DNA of 48,448 nucleotides from a virus, in the IMG/VR virus record IMGVR_UViG_3300007511_000038, positions 1 through 48,448 of that record; one strand, written 5' to 3'. The position numbers and the translations under genes were made by a program. The stretch's first letter is position 1. Each line of letters starts with the position of its first letter. The notes under the pieces were generated by a model. The model did not search any database, had not been told where the DNA came from, and saw only the letters and a list, made by a program, of their open reading frames with translations. Positions 27,287 to 36,836 of this stretch are shown piece after piece.

Positions 27287-28287
27287 TGTCATTTTTAGAT
27301 AGAAAAGAGCAAGTATTAGATACTCAGTTAACTCAGTACGGTAAAAGACTCTTGGCCCAGGGCAAGCTTAAGCCGGCTTATTATGCTTTTTACGATGACG
27401 ATATTATTTATGATCTAAATTGGACTGGTCTAGATGAAGAGCAGAATGATTCGGAGACCAGAATCAAAGAGGCAGTTAGACCAGAAGTTCAGTACGTATT
27501 TAGCGGTATCGAAACAAAGATAAAAGAACAAAACAAAACTATAACTTCTAATAACACTCAAGACTTAAAAGAGATACAAAATGAGGCGGATAGAGATTTT
27601 ATTGTGCCTCCCCTAGGGACAGCAGACCCTCACAGTTCATATATTCCAGCTTGGAATATTAACTTCTTAGAGGGACACTATACAGGTTCTGTTTCCCAAA
27701 CTTATAAAACAGGAAGTTTAGAATTAAAAATACCACAGATGGAAATAGATCTAGAGTATACAATAAAAGTCGGAGACGACGGAGAAGGCGTTCCTGAAGG
27801 CGGGAACGTAGACTGGACTGCACAGATGGTCAGCGGTGAAGACGATCATTCTTTCTTTAAATTCTCGGATGGGACAAATCATTTTCTAGATGATAGCAGG
27901 GGTAACTTGTTTTTGACAATCTTGGAAAAGAACTCGCATTTCTTAAATGAGAATTACGATATAGAAGTATTCGAGTTTAATGAGGACGATGAACTACACA
28001 GGTTAAGTTTTATGAAGGACGAGATTCTTGTTAGAGATGGCATACTGTTAGATAAACCAGAGAAACCAATCGTTAAAGATTTTGGCCCCGATTACGTTGA
28101 GTACTATTTTGATTTGCTTGTTGATAAAGAAATTGATAATGAAGTCTATTGTAATGTAATTAAAACGCAGGCCCTAGAGGATGCTTTTGTGGATGAAAAT
28201 ATATTTAATTGCGAAGACGTACTAACGTCAGAAGCAACTTCGGACATATATAGAATTTCCAAAGAGATTGATGAGGAGCCCTGTTAA
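27286..28287 (+). CDS. Virion structural protein, paralogue of the gene at 34696
   Basis: 333 residues. The N-terminus SFLDRKEQVLDTQLTQYGKR then GKLKPAYYAFYDDDIIYD is shared in outline with the protein at 34696-35673 (xFLDxxxxxLDxxLTxxGxxxLxxGxxKxAxxAFxDDxIxY). The rest is acidic and beta-rich. I associate this N-terminal motif with structural proteins of large environmental myoviruses, function unknown. The ATG overlaps the stop of the giant wedge protein by one base and its own stop overlaps the next start (TAATG), so it belongs to the same late operon. No catalytic or binding motif is visible. Confidence 0.75.
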   Translation: MSFLDRKEQVLDTQLTQYGKRLLAQGKLKPAYYAFYDDDIIYDLNWTGLDEEQNDSETRIKEAVRPEVQYVFSGIETKIKEQNKTITSNNTQDLKEIQNEADRDFIVPPLGTADPHSSYIPAWNINFLEGHYTGSVSQTYKTGSLELKIPQMEIDLEYTIKVGDDGEGVPEGGNVDWTAQMVSGEDDHSFFKFSDGTNHFLDDSRGNLFLTILEKNSHFLNENYDIEVFEFNEDDELHRLSFMKDEILVRDGILLDKPEKPIVKDFGPDYVEYYFDLLVDKEIDNEVYCNVIKTQALEDAFVDENIFNCEDVLTSEATSDIYRISKEIDEEPC

Positions 28288-31200
28288 TGAGTGCCATCAC
28301 TGAAACAGAAATATTTGGAAGCTTCTTACCTTTTCCGACTATAAAATCCATCACTCTAGAGACTGGCGGGAAAGAAGTTAAAGAGAAGAATCCGCATATT
28401 GATGAAAGCACCATGGCTGATGGTTCCGCAAATCCTTTTGGAGATCCCAAGTTCGTAGAGAAATCTGGTAAATTAAAGATAAGTGTCAATGCAGTTGTAA
28501 AAGACAATTTGTCTTTCTCAGAATCCCAGTTTGGATCTCAGTGGATGTCCAGCGATGCTAGCAAATTTGTCAATGTAGCGATAGTGCAAAGTACAAATGC
28601 GCAGTTGACAGACTTGATGCTGAAGAACGCAGATCTGGGTGCTGCTATGGGGTTCCCATACGGTTCAGCGCCATGGAGCAAAGTAATATCGGATAAGAAG
28701 GGCTTCGTCACAGGTCAAAAATATAAAATGACACAAAACGGACAAATATTGATCAACAGCTTGTCTTCAATATCGGAAGGAACAGAGGACAAAGTAGTTA
28801 AATTTGAAACATATGTAAATAATCACGGGGACACTGTAATAGAATATCCTATTAACTTTACGTTTAGTGTAGACGAAGAGAACCCAAGTCATCTGGCATA
28901 TTTTTGTATTGCGACTTTAGATTTTGATTTGCTAGCAACGGAATTCGACGTTAATCCGGAAGACATTACGGACTCTGTTTCATCTCTTCGAGAGATTTCA
29001 GAAATGAGCCATATAGTCGCCATCGATGGTGGAAATAATGTTTCCATCCAAAATAAATTTTTCTTAAAAGACGGCACTCCGTTCAACGGGCCGGTCCACT
29101 ATCACCCAGAAAACGGTTGGATGGCTGGCGCACAACACTCTGATCAGCCACATTCCCTCTTAGACTTGAAAAAAATAGCCAATACTGTAGTGAGAGACTT
29201 TAGATCTGCAGTACAGGAAGACATTGATTTAAGCGCTTTATATGATGCAGAAAGTGAAATTAATAAACTAATCAATAACTTAAGCACTACAAGCTATAGG
29301 AGCAAGGAACAAAAAAAGAAATCGTATTTATATGATTGTTTGTCCTACTCTGAACCTAGAGGCTTTGCTAACGGTGTTACAGGCCAGTGCGGGATCCTAT
29401 TTTCTCTAGACATGCACTCTATTGTAAAAGATAATTCCACTTTCCCGGGATTATATAAAATAGATAGTAATAATCTAAAGAGTGAGTTTACTACAAAATC
29501 AAAGATTAGGGAATTAAAATTATTCCAGCGGCAGATAAGAAAATCAAACAATACTAATGAGCTAGGTGTGAAAAATCATGTGTCTAAACCGATCCACGCA
29601 GACAAGCCACCTACACAAATTGGCTCTTTTAGCGACTATGGGTCGAAAGTCAATATAACCGAACAAGAAATATATTTTCCAGACATGCCCTTCGCTTCAG
29701 CTTTCGACCACATTCGAACGTTCACCTCCAAGAATGTACTTTATGGCGGTGAACATGAATATTTTATTGAGCTTGAGATCGAAGATGGCACCATTAAATA
29801 TTTTGCAAATAAAATTGAAAAGTTATACGAATTATTAGATGAACTAAAAATATATTATAATGATGCTACCAAATTGAGTACTTTTTATAATAACAATGGC
29901 CAAGCCTATCAAAAGAGTAATTTTAATATTTATTTGAACAAGTTTACAGAAGAGTGGATTAATAAAAAGAAAAATGAAGTACAAAATCCTGGAACATATA
30001 AATCTATTGAAAAGAGTATTAACAATAATTTAATCAAGGTTTATAAGATTCTAGCTAATTTGGGAGGTCAGACTGCGACATTCAAAGCTAAGGTATTGAA
30101 TATTATTAAACCCGAGACTGGCTCTCCTGCCGGCATATCAAAGATAATAAAGTTAGTTGAACATACCATTACCAAAATGAACGGTCTAGCCGGCATAAGT
30201 TCATATAATATATCCAATAACGGCATCGGAGCAAAGGGTTCGAACCAAGATATTACAGATAAGAAAGGTCTGCAAAATAAATCAAAGAGTCAAAGGTCTA
30301 CGTTTAAAGTAATTATTCCTCTTAATTCTAAGGTAGATCCAGGAGGAAACTTGGACGTCGGATATGATTATATATCAGAAAGAGCCGACGTGATAAAAGC
30401 TCCGCAAGCGCGTCATTGGCCAGAGACTGGATTAAAAATAATTGATAGCGAAACATTTTTAGGTAGAGTTAGTGACGAGAGCGCGAAATATTATGATAGC
30501 TCTGATTTTGATCAGGATGTGTCGAATAATAGAACGATCGGTGACACTCTCGGAAATACAGCTTTAAGCTATTTGACACCATCTAGAGTAAGAGTTGGCC
30601 ATCAGTTCGAAAATATAATCTTAAGCGGTTTAGCTGGAGGTTTTATTTCCACCGCGGTAAAGGCTAACTTTAGAAAGATTATGTTAAAGAGCATTAAATA
30701 TAATCTAGATGATAGAAATTTATTACCCACGGCGAAAGAAAATGATGAGATTCAGGATGCTATGCTTAAGGAATCTGATAATAAAGATTTATTAATGGAG
30801 TTGTTCTCTTCACCCGGCGTACAAATCACCCCCACATCAGATTCCTCATTGTTTGAGAGCCTTGTTGGGTTTATTAACGATGACGATGTTAGCGATGATA
30901 AGAAAAATAATCTAGAAGAAGAAATTGGCACTCTACTAAAAGAGGAATACAATGGAAGAAATCTAACTCCTCGTAAAAATCCCAATAGTTTATTTTTCAA
31001 TTTACTAGCAGTTATGTCCGACGATATAAAGCATAAAAAACCACTTGAATATTATGACTTTTCAAAATTAGTGCCAAAACCGGGGACTAGTGGTGGCCCT
31101 CCCAGCACATTAGCAAGTGTTGATTATAGCTTAATGAAATCAGAAGAACACATATATGATAAAATTTTAGAAAGTTATTCTGGAATCCCTGGCAATTTTT

Positions 31201-31583
31201 TGCAAAAATTACCAAATCAACTAAAATCACTTATAAAAGAATCGGATCCCAACTCTTTAACAGGTACGAAGGGCACTGGTCTTTTTAATGCCGGCACAAA
31301 AGACCCAAAAATATATTTACATGATTATGCTCCTTACTGGTTTCACTTCGAAAATATAGTACAAATACAGTATCTCGCTGGCTACGAACAAAATAATTAT
31401 TCAACCTATATTAATATGCCTATTTGGAAAACTTTAGATTTAGATTCATTTAATGATTTTCCGAAATCTAAAATACTTTGTAGAGTACAAAAGTACGAGA
31501 ATAAGCTTCTAGACATTCAAAGGCCCGAATTATTAGAGCTTCCTATTTACAATGAGTACTTTATATTAAACTTAGAAGAATAA
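28287..31583 (+). CDS. Virion structural protein with His cluster
   Basis: 1098 residues. A conserved-looking motif at residues 268-290 reads GPVHYHPENGWMAGAQHS followed by DQPH, giving H271, H273, H284 and H289 close together; such clusters could bind metal. N-terminal residues 1-60 include an acidic, Gly/Pro-containing stretch, and the middle (about 480-620) is helical and rich in Asn/Lys. The C-terminus is EYFILNLEE. SD GAGGAG lies about eight bases before the ATG. I do not know the family; similar proteins with this His motif occur in other large phage structural clusters by my recollection. Position between two paralogue-type structural genes supports a baseplate or tail role. Confidence 0.7.
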   Translation: MSAITETEIFGSFLPFPTIKSITLETGGKEVKEKNPHIDESTMADGSANPFGDPKFVEKSGKLKISVNAVVKDNLSFSESQFGSQWMSSDASKFVNVAIVQSTNAQLTDLMLKNADLGAAMGFPYGSAPWSKVISDKKGFVTGQKYKMTQNGQILINSLSSISEGTEDKVVKFETYVNNHGDTVIEYPINFTFSVDEENPSHLAYFCIATLDFDLLATEFDVNPEDITDSVSSLREISEMSHIVAIDGGNNVSIQNKFFLKDGTPFNGPVHYHPENGWMAGAQHSDQPHSLLDLKKIANTVVRDFRSAVQEDIDLSALYDAESEINKLINNLSTTSYRSKEQKKKSYLYDCLSYSEPRGFANGVTGQCGILFSLDMHSIVKDNSTFPGLYKIDSNNLKSEFTTKSKIRELKLFQRQIRKSNNTNELGVKNHVSKPIHADKPPTQIGSFSDYGSKVNITEQEIYFPDMPFASAFDHIRTFTSKNVLYGGEHEYFIELEIEDGTIKYFANKIEKLYELLDELKIYYNDATKLSTFYNNNGQAYQKSNFNIYLNKFTEEWINKKKNEVQNPGTYKSIEKSINNNLIKVYKILANLGGQTATFKAKVLNIIKPETGSPAGISKIIKLVEHTITKMNGLAGISSYNISNNGIGAKGSNQDITDKKGLQNKSKSQRSTFKVIIPLNSKVDPGGNLDVGYDYISERADVIKAPQARHWPETGLKIIDSETFLGRVSDESAKYYDSSDFDQDVSNNRTIGDTLGNTALSYLTPSRVRVGHQFENIILSGLAGGFISTAVKANFRKIMLKSIKYNLDDRNLLPTAKENDEIQDAMLKESDNKDLLMELFSSPGVQITPTSDSSLFESLVGFINDDDVSDDKKNNLEEEIGTLLKEEYNGRNLTPRKNPNSLFFNLLAVMSDDIKHKKPLEYYDFSKLVPKPGTSGGPPSTLASVDYSLMKSEEHIYDKILESYSGIPGNFLQKLPNQLKSLIKESDPNSLTGTKGTGLFNAGTKDPKIYLHDYAPYWFHFENIVQIQYLAGYEQNNYSTYINMPIWKTLDLDSFNDFPKSKILCRVQKYENKLLDIQRPELLELPIYNEYFILNLEE

Positions 31584-31586
31584 AAT

Positions 31587-34500
31587 ATGAGCGCATCAGA
31601 CCCAACTAAAAAAAATCAAAAAGTCCAAGGCGTCTCTAAGAGCGTACTAGTTGTCGACTATTTACCGACGCAAGCTACACTAGATACCCTGGATTACGTG
31701 TTACCATTTCAGGAATCCCTTAGCGAAACACCAGAATATGATAAAGATTCACAAGGGCCGTATACTTCTAAAACCAGCGATATGTTTAGATATCACACTA
31801 GAAGGTATTTTCGAGACTTCCCGAGTTCTTTAAAAAAAGAAGCGCCAAACTACTCAGTCGGCCCGCGGTTTTTTAATCCTTCAGTTTTCCCTGCACCAAT
31901 AATTGATCCACAAGGAGATTTTAAGATAGGCGATGAAGGCACTTTCCCCGACAATATAATTTGGGTGGAGACAAAAACTGATCCAAAGTATATGTTTTAT
32001 GATTCCAGGACTCCCGACGGCAATTCTAAAGCTACTTGGCTTAACATACGAGGAGGTCTTAACAATAAAAAGAATCCGAATTATTCTCCTCTTTGGGCAT
32101 TCTTATCAGGATATGTGCTGAAGAATCCTGGTAACGCAGATAACCTCCTTTCCCAACTAACAAAAATTCAGAGTATAGTTTTGGTTTACGATAAGTTTGG
32201 GGAAAATGTCCCGGGATTCGGGGGCGGCGGATATACTATAGATGAAAGAAACATTAACACGTATAGTGATTTTGAAAAATTCGTAAGAGGATTTTCTTCT
32301 GATACCGATTCTGTGAGAGTGGGTAGCTTGAATTTAGATAAGACAATGGGTGTGTACCATCTAGACCATACATGTGATTATGATTTTCCCCTATCTAAAG
32401 GAGAGATGGAAAAGGCCCAGATACCAGTTAAAACTTTGTATGCATCCCTGGGCGAAGAATATAATTTTTATGTTAATTCTTACGAAAAAGTATTGGCTGA
32501 TTATGAGTCGTGGAAGACAAGTGATTTAGAGCCAATTATGCCAAATATTTATGTAATGGCAGGATCAAATGCGTCCGCAAAAAAGCTCGATGAGCTAAAC
32601 TTATCTTATAAAAGGACTCTAACTCTTTTTGGTTCTACTGAATCCTCCCCATGGATCCCCAAAAAATTAAAGAACCTGACAAACTCCGGAGATAGAATAG
32701 ATTTTGGACAATATTTCTCCAATTGGGGGTCTGCGGTAACAACCAACAAACTTACTATATTAGGCAACTCCATGTCCCCTGGCAAAAATCTTGGTAGATT
32801 ATACAGGCAGAATAGAAATATCATTGTTCCTCCCTCTGAGGCGAAAAACATCGTGGAGTACTCAAAATTAAAGACACTCTTTCCTCTGTATACCGAAATA
32901 GAGTTCTCTACAGATACTAATAGTAAACTAGCGGAACCATTAATAAAATCAAATATGTGGACCTCTCTATTGTCTTATCTGATCAGAATCAACGACGAGG
33001 CAAGCTTCTCTGACAATGAAAGCACGGGCGCACCCGGAGAAACTTTGTATGGAGTAAAAACTTCATCATTGTTATTTAAGGGATACACACAACAAAATGT
33101 TGTTTCCAAAGAGAGCGACACTTATAATACCAAAATGCAGCAGATATCCACTAATGAATTTGACAAGTTTAGTGTCAAATCCATCGACGTCTTGGACTGG
33201 CTAGAAAGATCTTCTAAGCCCGGTAAATTTTTTGCAAACAAGACCACTAGTAAGATCAAGTGGACAAACAAAAAGTATACAATACTGGATCCCGACTCTA
33301 ATAAAGAGAATACTCTTTCAACGTATAATAAAAATCCAATTATGGAAAAAATTATGCAGGCCGGCTTCAAAGCCAAACTTAAGAAACTTATAAAAGAAAA
33401 TATGAGATCGTATGCCGGCGTTATTACCGGTGCAAAATGTTATAATGAGACCCTGTTCTACAAAATTGAAAAAAGAAATGCAGCATCAGGTAAGGTAATA
33501 CAAAATATTTGGTTTGTAAATAATCCAGAGATCGATGTAATAAATTACGTTGATACACAAGTAATGTATAACAAAGATTATGACTACAAAATATTCTCCT
33601 GGCAACTTGTTATCGGAAATAAATATAATTATGCACCGCCGACTATGGGAAGCTCGCTTCCCGACAGCGGTTTATCCGATAGTCCGGCCACACCCGGCTC
33701 CGTGGCTGTAGAAAGCGGCTTCGATAAATTTGTAGGTGAACTAGATTCTGAAAACGAATTCGCTGCGATGTTCGATGTCCTTAACATGCCCTCAATAAAA
33801 CTTATGGAGATGCCGTATTACGAGCCGGCGACCATCAAAGTACTGGATGACCCTCCGGTGCCTCCGGGCGCGACCCTAGTGCCTTATCGAGCAGTTTCAG
33901 ACAGAGTGCTGATAACACTGTCTCAAGAAACAGGCGAATACCTCTTCGATCCTATCCATTTAAATTCTGATGAATTCCAAAAGATCGAGGAGTATAGGAA
34001 AGCCAAAGGCTACGAATCAGACGAAAAAATATTATACAGGTCCGATGACTCTTTCGGAAATTTTGAAATTTTTAGAACAACAAAGCGACCGGTATCTTAT
34101 AGTAATTTCTCCGATAGTAAAATTATTGATTTAGCTCCCGGACGAGATACTTTTATAGACAACAATATATTACCAAATACGAAATATTATTATATGTTTA
34201 GAGTAATAGACAGGCATGGTCACATATCTAACCCATCTCATATTTATGAATTCGAATTGGTGAAAAATTTAGAATCAGTTTACCCTATAACAAATGTTCT
34301 TTATATGGAAGATTTGGAGAAAGAAGAAATATCGAAGTCAAAAACTCCTAAAAAATCTTTTAGAAAATACTTACGTATAACACCAGCCGAAACACAAATT
34401 AGCTTAAATTATAATGGCTTAGAGGGCGATATGTCCGATGCAGACAGTGCAACAGAGCTTATGCCAAATATAGGCTTTGAAGAAAACGGATTAATTGGAA

Positions 34501-34613
34501 AGAAATTTAAAATTAGATTAACTTCTAAACAAACTGGAAGACAGATGGATTTCAATCTCAGTTTTAAAGCTAGCTGGGATGGAAATAAGATAGTGAAATT
34601 TAACGAAGATTAG
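31587..34613 (+). CDS. Virion structural protein with fibronectin-like C-terminal region
   Basis: 1008 residues. It starts three bases after the preceding stop. Most of the protein has no motif I recognise. Residues about 850-895 (LPNTKYYYMFRVIDRHGHIS then NPSHIYEFEL) resemble the last strands of a fibronectin type III unit (L.P.t.Y.f.v.a.d..G..S.pS), with the first strands at about 765-790 (VPYRAVSDRVLITLS). Between these are charged insertions, so the module would be irregular. The last 110 residues end in beta-rich LTSKQTGRQMDFNLSFKASW. FN3-type modules are common on phage tails and may contact the cell surface. Structural role is inferred from neighbours. Confidence 0.65.
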   Translation: MSASDPTKKNQKVQGVSKSVLVVDYLPTQATLDTLDYVLPFQESLSETPEYDKDSQGPYTSKTSDMFRYHTRRYFRDFPSSLKKEAPNYSVGPRFFNPSVFPAPIIDPQGDFKIGDEGTFPDNIIWVETKTDPKYMFYDSRTPDGNSKATWLNIRGGLNNKKNPNYSPLWAFLSGYVLKNPGNADNLLSQLTKIQSIVLVYDKFGENVPGFGGGGYTIDERNINTYSDFEKFVRGFSSDTDSVRVGSLNLDKTMGVYHLDHTCDYDFPLSKGEMEKAQIPVKTLYASLGEEYNFYVNSYEKVLADYESWKTSDLEPIMPNIYVMAGSNASAKKLDELNLSYKRTLTLFGSTESSPWIPKKLKNLTNSGDRIDFGQYFSNWGSAVTTNKLTILGNSMSPGKNLGRLYRQNRNIIVPPSEAKNIVEYSKLKTLFPLYTEIEFSTDTNSKLAEPLIKSNMWTSLLSYLIRINDEASFSDNESTGAPGETLYGVKTSSLLFKGYTQQNVVSKESDTYNTKMQQISTNEFDKFSVKSIDVLDWLERSSKPGKFFANKTTSKIKWTNKKYTILDPDSNKENTLSTYNKNPIMEKIMQAGFKAKLKKLIKENMRSYAGVITGAKCYNETLFYKIEKRNAASGKVIQNIWFVNNPEIDVINYVDTQVMYNKDYDYKIFSWQLVIGNKYNYAPPTMGSSLPDSGLSDSPATPGSVAVESGFDKFVGELDSENEFAAMFDVLNMPSIKLMEMPYYEPATIKVLDDPPVPPGATLVPYRAVSDRVLITLSQETGEYLFDPIHLNSDEFQKIEEYRKAKGYESDEKILYRSDDSFGNFEIFRTTKRPVSYSNFSDSKIIDLAPGRDTFIDNNILPNTKYYYMFRVIDRHGHISNPSHIYEFELVKNLESVYPITNVLYMEDLEKEEISKSKTPKKSFRKYLRITPAETQISLNYNGLEGDMSDADSATELMPNIGFEENGLIGKKFKIRLTSKQTGRQMDFNLSFKASWDGNKIVKFNED

Positions 34614-34695
34614 AAAATGTGGTATTTAAAAAAATGAAACTTATTGAAATACAATACTAATTACTAAGAAGGAATATTTTTAAGAGGTACAAACA
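34614..34695 (+). other. 82-base leader, one of the longest non-coding gaps
   Basis: AT-rich gap with SD AAGAGGT (34681-34687) eight bases before ATG 34696. TACAAT at 34650-34655 is a weak -10-like box but I see no matching -35, and there is no good TATAAATA. No hairpin followed by a T-run is visible. A start of a separate transcript here is possible only from the gap size. Confidence 0.3.
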
Positions 34696-35673
34696 ATGGC
34701 ATTCCTGGACAATTCTGGCGACATTATTTTAGACGCAGTACTAACAGATACTGGAAGATTTAGACTAGCTAAGGGAGACGGCAGTTTTAAGATTGCAAAG
34801 TTTGCTTTTGGCGATGATGAAATTAACTATGAAAATTATGATAAGGATCATGCTTCTGGCAGCGCTTATTATGATTTAGAGATTTTACAAACGCCCGTGT
34901 TAGAGGCGTTTACTAATAACATGTCTTCTATGAAGTCTAAATTGGTCTCCATTCCGAGAACTAATTTGCTTTATCTGCCAATTCTTAAACTACAAGATAA
35001 GCAATCTACAACTAAGAAATATGATATCGGCGCCGCTTATGACACATATCTGGTGGCAGTCGACGAAGATACCGAGAAGCACGGATCCGGCACAGGTGAG
35101 ACTTGGCAGAGCGGATTCACTAACGTTGGAAGTAGTGATGGTGTCCTCAAGGGTAACACCGTAGGCGGCGAAGGCAACAGCTTCATTGAAGTACACCAGG
35201 GTCTAGACACAAGCGATATTAGCCCGTCATTCAAACTTGATGGGGATTTGGTCGAGAACCAATACATACTTGAGATTGACAATAGGCTCGGTTCTATCGT
35301 CGATACAAACGGAGCTAAAGCCCTAGTGTCTTATATCGACGATGATAATATCGCAAGTTATTACTTGTCAACAACGTCGAACAATAACTTTGTATCTACA
35401 AATACAGAAACCCTCCCAGTTGGAGAAACCGGCGCCGGCAACCAACAAACAATCACAGGCCCCCGCGGAACAATACTAAAATTTGCTATTCAAGCTGGTT
35501 TAGATTTAAATACTGGCACTACATTGTTTACAAAACTTGGCTCAACGTTTACACTTAATAGTACATGCTTTTATTACATTGATACCACAGTACGTGTAAC
35601 GGGCGCCACAACAGGATATCGACTAGATGTACCTGTTAGATTTATTAAGCGCAAGACAACATCTGCATGCTAA
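34696..35673 (+). CDS. Virion structural protein, paralogue of the gene at 27286
   Basis: 325 residues. The first 50 residues (MAFLDNSGDIILDAVLTDTG, then KIAKFAFGDDEINYENY) mirror the N-terminus of the protein at 27286. Residues 65-90 include QTPVLEAFTNNMSSMKSKL and are well ordered in appearance; the rest is a Gly/Thr-rich beta protein ending in RYDVPVRFIKRK-like strands (YRLDVPVRFIKRKT). It is separated from its upstream neighbour by an 82-base leader, unlike most genes here. I associate this N-terminal type with virion proteins of marine T4-like phages, function unknown. No catalytic motif. A trimeric or ring-forming tail component is possible. Confidence 0.75.
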   Translation: MAFLDNSGDIILDAVLTDTGRFRLAKGDGSFKIAKFAFGDDEINYENYDKDHASGSAYYDLEILQTPVLEAFTNNMSSMKSKLVSIPRTNLLYLPILKLQDKQSTTKKYDIGAAYDTYLVAVDEDTEKHGSGTGETWQSGFTNVGSSDGVLKGNTVGGEGNSFIEVHQGLDTSDISPSFKLDGDLVENQYILEIDNRLGSIVDTNGAKALVSYIDDDNIASYYLSTTSNNNFVSTNTETLPVGETGAGNQQTITGPRGTILKFAIQAGLDLNTGTTLFTKLGSTFTLNSTCFYYIDTTVRVTGATTGYRLDVPVRFIKRKTTSAC

Positions 35674-35696
35674 TATAAAAAACTAGAGGAAAAATT

Positions 35697-36809
35697 ATGG
35701 CAACCACTTTTAAATCATTTTTAAACAGCGATGTTACAGCTACCAGAACGCTTCTTCACGAAGCAATCCCATTGACTGGTACAATCGTATCAGGTACGTA
35801 TAGCGAAGAAAACATCAAGAACTTCTCACATGGAATGTTTCAGTCTGTTTACGACTACCCATACTTAAGTTCTTCTGCGAACCACGTTTTTGATTTAACT
35901 GTAGGATATTCTGCAGACTCTCCTTTCTCTTCTAGTGATGCAACACAGAACGCTAAAAAGATTAATATCTATAACCAGATGGCTCAAATCCTTGTTGGTC
36001 ATGACGAAAGTGGATCTATCAGGCAATTCGACAGAGACGGCGACTTAACAGGGGGAGAGAAGATGACATCATGCTTCTTCCTCAATCTGTCAAGACTCCT
36101 TACAAAAGATGAAATTAAGAAAGGCTCTCTAGAGATTACATTATTCTCAGGCAGTAATTACGGCGACACCACCCACGGCGGCGATAATATGATTCTTTAT
36201 GATACAAACGCCGCAAATGATTATAGAGTAAATTCTCCTGCAGGCGAATACGGAATTCTATACAAAGATTCTGGCTCAACGGGTTCGCCAACAGCGAATA
36301 CCGGCTATGGTTTAATTTACTATCAAGCTGGCATTGCAGTTATCACCTCCTCTGTTTTCGGAGACTGGAGAACAGAAGACGAGGATGATGACACCGATGG
36401 AGAGAATATTACAAACTATTTTGGACTAGGTGAAGGCGATGGCGCTACTAACGATGGGCTATACACAACAGTTATGGACTCCTTCTTCTCAGGCTCTATC
36501 TCTGGTTCTTGCGGAGGCTTTAGAAACAGATTAAGGAACATACAGTTCAACAATACTACAGAGTTAAACTCAACAATTTATTTCTGTAGAGCTAATCACA
36601 ATGAATTCAACTATAGTTCCAACCCAACTTATCTAGATAGTAGTAAACTTAGGGTTAAGAACACTTCATTAGATAATCCGGTATCTTATATTACCAGTGT
36701 TGGTCTATACTCGGCAGATAATGAGTTGTTAGCAGTTGCTAAGTTGTCGGAACCTCTTAAGAAGACACCAGAAACGGAGTTAACCCTTAGAGTTCGGCTA
36801 GATTATTAG
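35697..36809 (+). CDS. Virion structural protein, C-terminal paralogue of the next gene
   Basis: 370 residues, SD AGAGGA seven bases before the ATG. The last 40 residues (YITSVGLYSADNELLAVAKL, SEPLKKTPETELTLRVRLDY) align without gaps to the end of the protein at 36837-38003 (YISKIGIYDEDKNLIAVTKL, ATPLKKTNKREYTFKMKLDF). Other shared features are an internal KGSLEITLFSG segment (KGSASLKFYVTG in the partner) and a Gly/Thr-rich ''GY.LIYYQAG.AVITSSVFG'' strand region. The C-terminal pattern S.GlY...neLlAvakls.PlkK resembles what is seen in proteins at the edge of phage tails and in contractile injection systems. Function unknown. Likely a structural or fibre-attachment subunit. Confidence 0.75.
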   Translation: MATTFKSFLNSDVTATRTLLHEAIPLTGTIVSGTYSEENIKNFSHGMFQSVYDYPYLSSSANHVFDLTVGYSADSPFSSSDATQNAKKINIYNQMAQILVGHDESGSIRQFDRDGDLTGGEKMTSCFFLNLSRLLTKDEIKKGSLEITLFSGSNYGDTTHGGDNMILYDTNAANDYRVNSPAGEYGILYKDSGSTGSPTANTGYGLIYYQAGIAVITSSVFGDWRTEDEDDDTDGENITNYFGLGEGDGATNDGLYTTVMDSFFSGSISGSCGGFRNRLRNIQFNNTTELNSTIYFCRANHNEFNYSSNPTYLDSSKLRVKNTSLDNPVSYITSVGLYSADNELLAVAKLSEPLKKTPETELTLRVRLDY

Positions 36810-36836
36810 TTTTTATAAGGGTTAGAGGATACTATT

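Noticed and set aside
35674-35681. TATAAAAA before the gene at 35697
   Set aside because: A start from it would fall on the SD, leaving no room for ribosome binding, so it is unlikely to be the promoter.
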